A stretch of DNA of 6,257 nt from an uncultured Chlorobiota bacterium (GCA_946481475.1 CAMLOB010000260.1:1-6257); one strand, 5' to 3'. Positions 1 through 5,818 are shown, numbered from the stretch's first letter. Notes: a model not told the origin generated them from the letters alone. Translations and numbers: made by a program.

Positions 1-1
1 C

Positions 2-190
2 GGATGGTGTGCCACGGGGATCGCCGTCGGTGCATATTTCAGAACCGACCCGGACAAGTTCCTGGTCCGGAACGGAAGACTCTATCTCTTCCTGTATGAT
101 CTGGAGGTCGATGCTCTTCAACTCTGGCTGTCCGATGAGAAGAATATGGCCGCGAAGGCGGAAGAGAACTGGAGCAAGATGTCCAGGTAG
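2..190 (+). CDS. YHS-domain protein, C-terminal fragment
   Basis: The gene enters from the left edge, so only its last 62 residues are visible, starting GWCATGIAVGAYF and ending in a TAG stop at 188-190. The visible part has the order seen at the C-terminal end of YHS-domain proteins: a GxCA-type segment, a DP-x-K/W-x-V strand, an 'NGRLYL' strand (residues about 27-32 of the fragment), then an amphipathic tail with a conserved-looking 'AEENWSKM' end that matches the usual 'A-x-x-NW' finish. YHS domains are small, possibly metal-binding modules found alone or in copper-handling proteins. The metal ligands and any signal peptide would lie upstream, outside the window, so the specific role cannot be read. 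A hairpin 60 bases downstream probably ends the transcript. The family call rests on remembered family patterns, not on a search. Confidence 0.68.
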   Translation, partial: GWCATGIAVGAYFRTDPDKFLVRNGRLYLFLYDLEVDALQLWLSDEKNMAAKAEENWSKMSR

Positions 191-250
191 AGAATCCGTC
201 GATTGATGAAACTGTCTGCGAAGCGGCTTTGTGATCGATGAATCCGAAAC

Positions 251-296
251 GGGAGAGAAACGGATGGGGTGGAAGTGCCTCATCCGTTTCTCTTCC
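251..296 (+). terminator. Strong hairpin downstream of the YHS gene, probable terminator
   Basis: The arms 251-266 and 281-296 pair over 16 positions. The core GAGAAACGGATG (255-266) is perfectly complementary to 281-292, and pairing continues outward with one G-U. The loop (267-280) can pair a little further. The T-rich stretch that follows (about 297-318) is not a clean U-run, so this may act as a non-canonical or bidirectional terminator. It lies 60 bases after the YHS stop and 128 bases before era, which suggests the two genes are separate transcription units. Confidence 0.55.
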
Positions 297-423
297 TCTG
301 GTCGTGATACTTCTTGTTGTGATGGAACAGGGGTTTTCGTGAGAGACTGTTTGGCGACGCATTCCTATCTTCCTTCGGGGTGCGGTTGCACCGCCGAAGA
401 AAATCCCGGGCAAGAACCCGAAC

Positions 424-1380
424 ATGCATCACAGCGGGAAACGTATGGATGAAATCAAAGACCAGACCAGCGAGACGCCCTCGCCCCTCTCAAGCTTTCG
501 CTCCGGCTATGTCGCGATCGTCGGCGAGCCGAATGTGGGGAAGTCGACGTTGATGAACCGGCTTGTCGGGGCCAAACTCTCGATCGTCACACGGAAACCG
601 CAGACCACCCGAAAAAGCGTTCTCGGCATCCTGACGACCGACGAGGCGCAGATCATCTTCATCGACACGCCCGGTATCCTGACTCCCCGCTATCTGCTGC
701 AGGAAAAACTTGCCGGCTACGTGGCCGATGCGGTCCGGGACGCCGATCTGATCCTGCTGATGCTCGACGTCACCGATCCGAACATCGACCGCCTTGCCGG
801 GACGTCGCTGGGAGATATCCGAAGTCTGGGCAAACCGGTGATCCTTCTGCTGAACAAGATGGATCGGGTTACATCCAAACGGGAGGTGCTGCCGTTGATC
901 GGTCAGTTCAACGCCCTCGGCATTTTTCAGGAAATCGTTCCGGCCTCCGGATTGAAAGGGGAGAACACCGATGATCTGATCGAGGCCGTCACGAAATACC
1001 TCCCCTACGGTGAACCCTTCTACGATCCCGACATGCTGAGCGAACAGCCGCAGCGGTTCTTCGTCAGCGAACTGATCCGTGAGCGAGTTCTTGAGCAGTA
1101 TCGCCAGGAAATCCCCTACTCGGTGGAGGTGAACATCGTCGAGTTCAAGGAGCGTCCCGAGCCGGAGAAACTCTTTATCAGCGCAGAGATTATCGTGGAG
1201 CGGGATTCGCAGAAGGGGATCCTGATCGGAAAGAAAGGGGAGGCGTTGAAGCAACTCGGTGCGCGGGCCCGGCAGAACGTCGAGGAGTTTCTCGGGCAGG
1301 GGGTCTACCTCGAACTCTTCGTCAAGGTCCGGAAGGACTGGCGGTCGGATGAGTCGCGGTTGAAGGGGTTCGGGTATTAG
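424..1380 (+). CDS. era: GTPase Era, ribosome small-subunit assembly
   Basis: This is a complete 318-residue Era, close to the usual length of about 300. Era is a GTP-binding RNA chaperone that binds the 3' end of 16S rRNA during 30S maturation. The sequence shows G1 GEPNVGKST (34-42), the G2 threonines in QTTR (60-63), G3 DTPG (81-84), G4 NKMD (144-147) and G5 SGLKG (175-179). The C-terminal KH domain has its GxxG loop as GKKG (269-272), followed by the hallmark YLELFVKVRKDWR (295-307) and the usual ending at GY. G5 reads SGL where SAL is more common; this is a small change. The GTPase domain starts near residue 28, so the first 26 residues are a short extension. A second in-frame ATG at 445 has a GGGA five bases upstream and is a plausible alternative start. 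No clear promoter was found upstream. Confidence 0.96.
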   Translation: MHHSGKRMDEIKDQTSETPSPLSSFRSGYVAIVGEPNVGKSTLMNRLVGAKLSIVTRKPQTTRKSVLGILTTDEAQIIFIDTPGILTPRYLLQEKLAGYVADAVRDADLILLMLDVTDPNIDRLAGTSLGDIRSLGKPVILLLNKMDRVTSKREVLPLIGQFNALGIFQEIVPASGLKGENTDDLIEAVTKYLPYGEPFYDPDMLSEQPQRFFVSELIRERVLEQYRQEIPYSVEVNIVEFKERPEPEKLFISAEIIVERDSQKGILIGKKGEALKQLGARARQNVEEFLGQGVYLELFVKVRKDWRSDESRLKGFGY

Positions 1381-1431
1381 GAGCCGGGATCTTTATCACG
1401 AAGGAGCATAAAGAAGAGGAAATCCGGATTG

Positions 1432-1501
1432 TCGTGTGATGAATGAGGACTGGAAGGTGTCTTTCCCACTCAGGAGACCAGTCATCCATCATATCACACG
1501 A
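1432..1501 (+). other. Long imperfect hairpin between era and the T9SS cargo gene
   Basis: The basal stem pairs TCGTGTGAT (1432-1440) with ATCACACGA (1493-1501), nine perfect base pairs. The apical stem pairs GACTGG (1448-1453) with CCAGTC (1478-1483), with partly paired bases between the two stems. It starts 51 bases after the era stop and ends 21 bases before the next start codon. It could end the era transcript or structure the leader of the next gene. No U-run follows (the next bases are AAAC), so a classic intrinsic terminator is not supported. Confidence 0.5.
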
Positions 1502-1510
1502 AAACAATCT

Positions 1511-1516
1511 GAGAGG
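1511..1516 (+). promoter_or_regulatory. Ribosome binding site fixing the start at 1523
   Basis: GAGAGG lies six bases upstream of the ATG at 1523. It supports that start over the in-frame GTG at 1436, which would add 29 polar residues ahead of the signal peptide and lies inside the hairpin stem. Confidence 0.65.
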
Positions 1517-1522
1517 ACCCGT

Positions 1523-3121
1523 ATGAAAACCCGGAATCTTTTCCTTCTGCCTGCACTGTGGACTCTCCTCCCCGCAATGCTCTGTTCGCAGACAGTGGCC
1601 ACCTCCCCTCTCGGCAAAAATACCTTCTGCGCCGGGGAGACGATAACGGTTAACTACACTGCGACCGGAACGTTCCAGCCCGGCAATGCCTTTATTGTCC
1701 AGCTTTCCAGTCCCACCGGAAGCTTCCAGACCGAATTCAAGAACCTCGGCTCGGCGTCATCGACTACGTCCGGTTCGGTGACCGTTGATCTTCCCGGGGA
1801 AGCGGCCGGCTGTACGGCCTATCGTCTGCGCGTCATCGAAAGCAATCCGCGGGTTGACGGGAGCGACAACGGCCAGGATCTTTCCATTGATGCAAAGCCC
1901 TATGCCCGCATTTCTCTGCCTCATGACCTTGAAGTTCACCGTAGTTATGTAGCGGCTGTCGGTCTTCCGATCGAGGTGAGGGGGAGCTACAGAGATGATT
2001 ATCGTTATCACTGGGACTTCGGTTCCGGAGCGACGCCCACACTCTCCACTCAACCCGGCCCGGTTCAGGTTTCATGGTCCACTCCCGGTGAGAAAACCGT
2101 TCTGCTCAAGGTGACGACACCGAACGGTTGTCAGGCATACACGACTGAAAGGATTATGGTTTACGGACCGAACCCATCGATCCCTGAAGATGTGACGATT
2201 GTTCAGGATCATCAGAAGTTCGGCCGGATATCCAAGAGGAGCATCCACTGGATATGTCCGGGGGGAGTGCTTGAGACGGAGGATATTCTCGACGGTATCA
2301 TCTATGTCGAAGCCGGAGGAAGTCTGATTGTCAAGGATATAGGAGACATGATTGTCTACGTGAAGAGTGGAGGGACCATCACCTATAGTGGGCGGGGGCA
2401 CAACCTCATCCTGTATGAAACTGGAGCGGGACTTAATACTCCTGGCGGGTTGAGGGGGACCGAGGTTGAGATGTCCCCCCTTACCTTCGACTATTCGAAC
2501 GTCCCCCCCGGCGGCTGTCCGTCGCTGGCCCCCTATACCGTGCAGATCAAGCCGAACGTCAACGGCATCCATACGGTTGAGGAGGATGACAAGTCGGATG
2601 TCGAATACTGGATATGGAAAGATGCGTCGCTGACGAGCAACGGAAACAACAACATCCATTGTGTCGAGGCCGGAGGAAGTCTGACGGTCAACGGCGACGA
2701 CAACAGAATCTACCTGAAGGAAGGGGCCGTGCTGAACGTGCAGAGCGGGACCGGGAACCGGATCTTCTACGAGACGAAGGCGACGATCGTCAATACCGGA
2801 GAGGATGCCGTCCTTCTTCCGAGCAGCGGGATCACCTTCGACGTCTCGCAAATCAGCAGCGTGGCGGTTGCCGGGGAGAGTGAAAGCGCTCTGAGGCTGT
2901 CGCCGAACCCGACGGTCGGCAGTGTGGAGATCATCCTTTCGCGTCGCGGCGACGTGATCCGTTCGGTGGAACTTCTTGACGGGTTGGGAAGAAGTCTGTA
3001 CAGTGCAAAGGGGGAAGGGGCGCGTCATCGGATCGACCTGAGCGCATTGCCGTCGGGCGTCTATCACGCGAAGGTGGAGACGAACACCGGAACGTTTATC
3101 AGGAAAATCGTCAGGGAATAA
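1523..3121 (+). CDS. Secreted PKD-like / beta-helix protein with T9SS type A sorting domain
   Basis: This is a 532-residue exported protein of unknown specific function. Residues 1 to about 23 form a signal peptide: a KTR positive end, a Leu-rich core, and a likely cut after CSQ. Residues about 24-125 look like an Ig-like beta-sandwich with two cysteines. Residues about 130-222 are a PKD-like domain, with WDFG at 164-167 and a later STPGEKTVLLKV strand. Residues about 247-343 and 363-465 are two copies of a Gly/Asn-rich beta-strand module, each with VEAGGSL (262-268 and 381-387), an (I/L)xYET stretch and an (L/I)TFD end; they probably fold as a short beta-helix. Residues about 456-532 are a T9SS type A sorting domain: LSPNPT, LSxLPSGVYHAKV and a basic IRKIVRE tail. 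In this family the domain directs export across the outer membrane by the type IX system and surface attachment or release. No catalytic motif is visible, so adhesion or a structural role is the best guess. Confidence 0.88.
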   Translation: MKTRNLFLLPALWTLLPAMLCSQTVATSPLGKNTFCAGETITVNYTATGTFQPGNAFIVQLSSPTGSFQTEFKNLGSASSTTSGSVTVDLPGEAAGCTAYRLRVIESNPRVDGSDNGQDLSIDAKPYARISLPHDLEVHRSYVAAVGLPIEVRGSYRDDYRYHWDFGSGATPTLSTQPGPVQVSWSTPGEKTVLLKVTTPNGCQAYTTERIMVYGPNPSIPEDVTIVQDHQKFGRISKRSIHWICPGGVLETEDILDGIIYVEAGGSLIVKDIGDMIVYVKSGGTITYSGRGHNLILYETGAGLNTPGGLRGTEVEMSPLTFDYSNVPPGGCPSLAPYTVQIKPNVNGIHTVEEDDKSDVEYWIWKDASLTSNGNNNIHCVEAGGSLTVNGDDNRIYLKEGAVLNVQSGTGNRIFYETKATIVNTGEDAVLLPSSGITFDVSQISSVAVAGESESALRLSPNPTVGSVEIILSRRGDVIRSVELLDGLGRSLYSAKGEGARHRIDLSALPSGVYHAKVETNTGTFIRKIVRE

Positions 3122-3486
3122 CCGGTGCGGAACACCAGCCAGGGCACCTCGCAACTATTGAACGATCAAACCATTCAACCACTTTGTGATGGGGAAGAAG
3201 GTCTCCGTCGATCACCTGATCGGCGGGGACCGTTCTCTTCTTCAATGATCCTTTGATCCCATCAATCATTATGGACGGAATAACGAAACGACGGAGAAGG
3301 GGCAAGGGAAAGGAACGAGTGGAGAGAATCCGACATGTCGGAACAAAAGTGCTCGGGAAGGTGTGACGTAAATCGGACTCCTCGGGTCTCTTACTGTGGA
3401 GACTAATGAATTCCTTGTTATAGACTTACACGAGAAGTCGTCAGGGATAGCATGGCTCTCCTATGTGAAGGAGAAGAAGGCTTTCG
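3122..3486. other. Convergent intergenic spacer, no gene seen
   Basis: This 365-base gap separates the plus-strand T9SS cargo gene from the minus-strand glycosyltransferase gene. I see no reading frame with a plausible protein and no FCB-type promoter (TAnnTTTG). It holds several inverted repeats. GGTGC (3124-3128) pairs with GCACC (3144-3148) directly after the stop codon. There is a strong hairpin at 3194-3243 and a smaller one at 3244-3270 (AATGA/TCATT and TTGAT/ATCAA). GTCTC (3386-3390) pairs with GAGAC (3399-3403), and TCTCC (3457-3461) with GGAGA (3470-3474) close to the glycosyltransferase stop. Convergent genes would need termination in both directions here. Roughly 3275-3385 shows nothing I can name. 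Confidence 0.6.
3194..3243. terminator. Strong hairpin between convergent genes, probable bidirectional terminator
   Basis: The stem pairs GTCTCCG (3201-3207) with CGGGGAC (3224-3230), one of the pairs being G-U. It continues inward with CGATCA (3209-3214) against TGATCG (3217-3222) and outward, after a six-base bulge, with GAAGAAG (3194-3200) against CTTCTTC (3237-3243). It sits 73 bases after the stop of the secreted-protein gene. There is no U-run on either side, so termination is inferred from stem strength and the convergent layout. Confidence 0.5.
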
Positions 3487-4749
3487 TCAATCGGGAGATC
3501 GGCGGAGGCTTTCTTCTTTTCGGAAGCATCCGATGCCGTAGGCGATCATTGTCGGCACAAGAACCACGCTGAAACGGCCGATGGCGTAGAGGGGAAGGTG
3601 GACGATGAAGTAGAGCAGGGCAAGCCAGAGGGGAAGCATCAACGGGGAAAACAATCGGTCGCGCCGCGTAATGCCGATCCCCCCCCGGATCGTCAGAAGC
3701 AACAGCAGAAGCTGCATACCGCCGATCACGATCGTGACGATCTTCCGGCTCCCGAGCGTCCAGAACGTGAAGGCCTGCAGGCCCATCTTCTTCAAGAGAA
3801 AGGAGGGGTCGTGCCGATACCGTTCAAGAGAACGATCCCGAAGTTGCCGGTCGTATTCCACAGTCTCCACCGCATCGGCCTCCATCAGATACTTGACGCC
3901 ATCCGATCCATAGTCCGGATAGACAAACGTGTTGATGATCGGGGCATAGGCCAGAGGGGAGGAGGCAAATCCTTCGGCAAAATGATCTCCGACGGCAAAG
4001 TTGACGCCGTCGAGAATGTGGACCGGAATGATCGCGCCGGTCAGCCGGTAGTTCCTGATGGTCCAGGGGACGACCAGAGCAAAGGTGGCAATGGGAATCA
4101 GCAGGAGCCGTGCGACCGGAAACTGCAATCTGTCTTTGCTTCCCTTGCGGCTTATCAACAGCAACAACGGGGTTGCCAGCGCGGGGGCCAGATAGACCCC
4201 TTTGGTCAACGTTGCGACGCCGAGCGTCAGACCCAGCCACAGGTATGATCGGGTTGAAGGGCGCGTCCCGGCAACCAGAAGCGTGTAGCTTGTCAGCGTA
4301 AACAGAACGATCGACAGGGGTTCGACGATGACCCGTCCGACGTACCAGAGCAGGAACGGATGGAGGGCGGCGATCAGTCCGCAAAGAAGCATCCGTTTGT
4401 GGGAGAACGTGAGCATCTGGGCGATACGACAGGTCAGAAGCACGGTCAGTCCGTGGAGAATCGCCTGAAGGAAAATCAACGGCCAGGGATAGAATCCTGT
4501 TCCCGGCAGAAGCGAGAAGGCGACCAGCAACGGGTAGACCGGTCCGCGCATTACCGTCGGCTCGGTGCTCGGATAGAATGAAAGGGTGCGGTCATGATAG
4601 AGGCCGAAACCGAGCCGGTCATGTCCGTCGCCGCTCAGCATGTTATCAAGAGGGGAGGCGATCTGCGGATAGATCAGAAGACTGAAAAGGAGGGCGACCA
4701 CAACGGCAAAAAGGGAGAGATGAAACGGCGATATGCGACTGCTGTTCAT
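3487..4749 (-). CDS. GT39/ArnT-like polytopic membrane glycosyltransferase
   Basis: This 420-residue integral membrane protein resembles GT-C fold glycosyltransferases of the GT39 / dolichyl-phosphate-mannose mannosyltransferase-like group, which use polyprenyl-phosphate sugars and act on the outer face of the inner membrane. Hydrophobic segments lie at about 9-29, 71-83, 90-110, 119-136, 142-160, 169-199, 211-229, 338-353, 369-385 and 389-406. The first extramembrane loop (30-70) carries acidic residues D41 and D44 and the segment TEPTVMRGPVYP, the region where the GT-C catalytic acid normally sits. VEPLSI (142-147), ATLTKG (179-184) and VPWTIRNYRLTG (227-238) match common patterns of the group. 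Residues about 245-325 form a soluble loop, and the C-terminal tail is basic. Sugar donor and acceptor cannot be told. The ATG at 4749 has only a weak GGA-type site upstream and lies 24 bases from a terminator hairpin. Confidence 0.82.
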   Translation of the reverse strand: MNSSRISPFHLSLFAVVVALLFSLLIYPQIASPLDNMLSGDGHDRLGFGLYHDRTLSFYPSTEPTVMRGPVYPLLVAFSLLPGTGFYPWPLIFLQAILHGLTVLLTCRIAQMLTFSHKRMLLCGLIAALHPFLLWYVGRVIVEPLSIVLFTLTSYTLLVAGTRPSTRSYLWLGLTLGVATLTKGVYLAPALATPLLLLISRKGSKDRLQFPVARLLLIPIATFALVVPWTIRNYRLTGAIIPVHILDGVNFAVGDHFAEGFASSPLAYAPIINTFVYPDYGSDGVKYLMEADAVETVEYDRQLRDRSLERYRHDPSFLLKKMGLQAFTFWTLGSRKIVTIVIGGMQLLLLLLTIRGGIGITRRDRLFSPLMLPLWLALLYFIVHLPLYAIGRFSVVLVPTMIAYGIGCFRKEESLRRSPD

Positions 4750-4773
4750 CGGAGATTCCGGTGTGGAAACGAA

Positions 4774-4802
4774 AACACTCCGTCGACTGTCGACGGAGTG
4801 TT
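4774..4802 (-). terminator. Intrinsic terminator of tRNA-Val
   Basis: This is a perfect inverted repeat: AACACTCCGTCGAC (4774-4787) and GTCGACGGAGTGTT (4789-4802), 14-base arms around a single central base, so the real loop will be a few bases wider. Read on the minus strand, the stem is followed by TTTTCGTTT, a serviceable U-rich tract. It starts nine bases past the tRNA discriminator base. It also lies just 24 bases before the glycosyltransferase start codon. Confidence 0.87.
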
Positions 4803-4811
4803 CTGAGCGTG

Positions 4812-4885
4812 TGGGCGATACTGGACTCGAACCAGTGACCTCCTCGATGTGAACGAGGCGCGCTAACCAACTGTGCCAATCGCCC
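4812..4885 (-). tRNA. tRNA-Val (anticodon CAC)
   Basis: A 74-base cloverleaf folds on the minus strand. The acceptor GGGCGAT pairs perfectly with ATCGCCC. The D-arm is GCAC / GCGC around the loop AGTTGGTTA. The anticodon stem CCTCG/CGAGG carries the loop TTCACAT, placing CAC at positions 34-36 (it reads GUG). The variable loop is AGGTC. The T-arm ACTGG/CCAGT carries TTCGAGT. T8, G18-G19 and the G15-C48 pair are as expected, and the discriminator is A. CCA is not encoded; the next bases are CAC, so it must be added by nucleotidyltransferase. The D-stem has one A12-C23 mismatch. It has its own promoter upstream and a terminator downstream, so it looks like a single-gene unit. Confidence 0.96.
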
Positions 4886-4906
4886 GGCTGCCTTTTTCAA
4901 GGACTG

Positions 4907-4937
4907 CAAATGTACGACGCAGAGACGGGGAAAGCAA
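4907..4937 (-). promoter_or_regulatory. FCB-type sigma promoter of tRNA-Val
   Basis: On the minus strand, TTG (4937-4935) is followed after exactly 20 bases by TACATTTG (4914-4907). This matches the Bacteroidota-type promoter, a -33 TTG and a -7 TAnnTTTG separated by about 19-21 bases. Transcription would start near 4900, about 15 bases before the mature tRNA 5' end at 4885. The match is exact at all conserved positions and the distance to a tRNA is sensible, so this is a well-supported site. Confidence 0.78.
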
Positions 4938-4953
4938 GGGGGGCAGAGGACGG

Positions 4954-4976
4954 AGAGTTAAGAGTTTGTAGAGTTG
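4954..4976 (+). repeat. Three AGAGTTN units
   Basis: AGAGTTA (4954-4960), AGAGTTT (4961-4967) and, after two extra bases, AGAGTTG (4970-4976) form a short heptamer-based repeat just ahead of the larger array. It is short enough that chance is possible. Confidence 0.45.
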
Positions 4977-4983
4977 GGAGGGG

Positions 4984-5130
4984 TGAGCAATGAGCTATGA
5001 GCCGTCAGCTATGAGCAATCAGCGGTCAGCCATGAGCGGTCAGCGGTCAGCCATGAGCGGTCAGCAGTCAGCTATGAGCGGTCAGCAGTCAGCTATGAGC
5101 GGTCAGCAGTCAGCTATGAGCAATCAGTAG
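4984..5130 (+). repeat. Tandem array of 21 heptamers (TSAGCNN)
   Basis: The array has 147 bases in exact seven-base phase. Each unit begins TGAGC or TCAGC and ends in two variable bases; the last unit is TCAGTAG. A higher-order 21-base unit is also present: the trio TGAGCGG, TCAGCAG, TCAGCTA occurs three times identically at 5054-5074, 5075-5095 and 5096-5116. A variant trio (TGAGCGG, TCAGCGG, TCAGCCA) sits at 5033-5053. The identical inner copies point to recent slippage or unequal recombination. Together with the tRNA promoter and the short repeats on either side it fills the 328-base gap 4886-5213. No spacers separate the units, so it is not a CRISPR array. Stops occur in five of six frames; the sixth is open (see findings). 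Confidence 0.93.
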
Positions 5131-5171
5131 TCGGTTTGGGCCGGTACATTGTTTTGTGATTCCGACTCCCG

Positions 5172-5203
5172 CACTCATACACCCCTGCACTCTCTCACTC
5201 TAT
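5172..5203 (+). repeat. Four degenerate octamers (CACTCNNN)
   Basis: CACTCATA, CACCCCTG, CACTCTCT and CACTCTAT follow one another in exact eight-base phase, ending 10 bases before the 3' end of the TPR gene. The array is short and degenerate. Confidence 0.5.
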
Positions 5204-5213
5204 GAACTCCCCC

Positions 5214-5735
5214 CTACACCCGTATCCGTGCCTGCTTCGCGATCGTCTTGATCTGTTCGAGGATCTGCGGGTTCGAGCTGAGGCTTTTCGCCTCCTGCAG
5301 GTGCCGCGTCGCACCCGCCCGGTTCCGTTTGCGGAGCAGGAGCTGTCCCATCATCAGGTGAGAGGTCGCCTTCTCGTCCGGGGCGCGGAACCGGTTGATC
5401 TCCAGGGCCGCCTTGAATGCCTGCTCGGCCTCCTTGAACCGGTTCTCCCGTGTGTCGATCACGCCCTTGAAGAAGTTGTAGTAGGTGCGGGAGTAGTCGT
5501 TGAGCTTCTCCGGGTTCTTGATCCTCGCCATGTGCTCCTTTGCTCCCTCAAAGTCTTCCTTTGAAAGGGATTCGGAAATGCGCAGAATCTGGTAGAGTCT
5601 CCACCAGAGAAACAGAAGGACCAGGGCAATGATCGTGACGATCGCTCCGGCGATCCACCACTGCAACCCCAACATCACAAGCCCCCCCGCAACGAGGACG
5701 GCCAGAACGTATCCAATGATTTTCGGACTCAGCAT
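5214..5735 (-). CDS. Membrane-anchored TPR-repeat protein
   Basis: This 173-residue protein is not a named family that I recognise. The N-terminus has two closely spaced transmembrane segments (about 7-24 and 28-46) split by a short QWW turn, then a basic/aromatic WWRLYQ border. The rest is soluble and helical. Residues about 82-115 (YYNFFKGVIDTRENRFKEAE, then AFKAALEI) and about 123-154 (ATSHLMMGQLLLRKRNRAGA, then HLQEAK) fit two tetratricopeptide repeats, with the typical small residues at positions 8 and 20. TPRs bind partner proteins, so a membrane-tethered scaffold is likely. The start at 5735 is preceded by an A/T-rich leader without a Shine-Dalgarno, which is common in FCB bacteria. 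It follows the isochorismatase-like gene by 83 bases on the same strand and may be co-transcribed with it. Confidence 0.72.
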   Translation of the reverse strand: MLSPKIIGYVLAVLVAGGLVMLGLQWWIAGAIVTIIALVLLFLWWRLYQILRISESLSKEDFEGAKEHMARIKNPEKLNDYSRTYYNFFKGVIDTRENRFKEAEQAFKAALEINRFRAPDEKATSHLMMGQLLLRKRNRAGATRHLQEAKSLSSNPQILEQIKTIAKQARIRV

Positions 5736-5739
5736 ATCA

Positions 5740-5767
5740 ATGAAAAATGCAAAATGAAAAATTCAAA
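5740..5767 (+). repeat. Four A-rich heptamers in the TPR gene leader
   Basis: ATGAAAA (5740-5746), ATGCAAA (5747-5753), ATGAAAA (5754-5760) and ATTCAAA (5761-5767) run in exact seven-base phase. Read on the minus strand they form a T-rich leader ending five bases before the TPR start codon. The segment may act as an unstructured translation enhancer or simply be a low-complexity repeat. Confidence 0.6.
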
Positions 5768-5818
5768 ACAGGAGATCCCGGGAGACTTTCCGCTTGCAGA
5801 GCAGGGTGCCGGGAATGA

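Noticed and set aside
39..425. A 128-codon minus-strand frame covering the YHS gene end and the spacer
   Set aside because: It overlaps the YHS-domain coding end and a strong hairpin and has no recognisable protein features.
490..1254. A 254-codon open frame on the minus strand opposite era
   Set aside because: Era is certain on the plus strand; the antisense frame shows no motif and a low-complexity Asp/Gln/Arg composition.
1436..1522. Upstream GTG start for the T9SS cargo protein
   Set aside because: It would add 29 polar residues before an otherwise normal signal peptide, and a good ribosome site exists for the ATG at 1523.
2072..3154. A 360-codon open frame on the minus strand opposite the secreted protein
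   Set aside because: It is antisense to a gene with a signal peptide, recognisable domains and a T9SS tail. Its translation is rich in Arg, His, Asp and Pro without any domain pattern, as expected of a shadow frame in GC-rich DNA.
3598..4248. A 216-codon plus-strand frame inside the glycosyltransferase gene
   Set aside because: It is antisense to a clear polytopic membrane protein, and its translation is Gln/Arg/Asp-rich and motif-free.
4984..5130. CRISPR array
   Set aside because: Units are seven bases long with no spacers between them; there is no 20-50 base repeat-spacer alternation and no cas gene nearby.
5747..5768. Sequence-edge of an insertion sequence or phage attachment site near tRNA-Val
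   Set aside because: I found no direct copy of the tRNA 3' end elsewhere in the window, no transposase or integrase frame, and no terminal inverted repeats flanking a segment.
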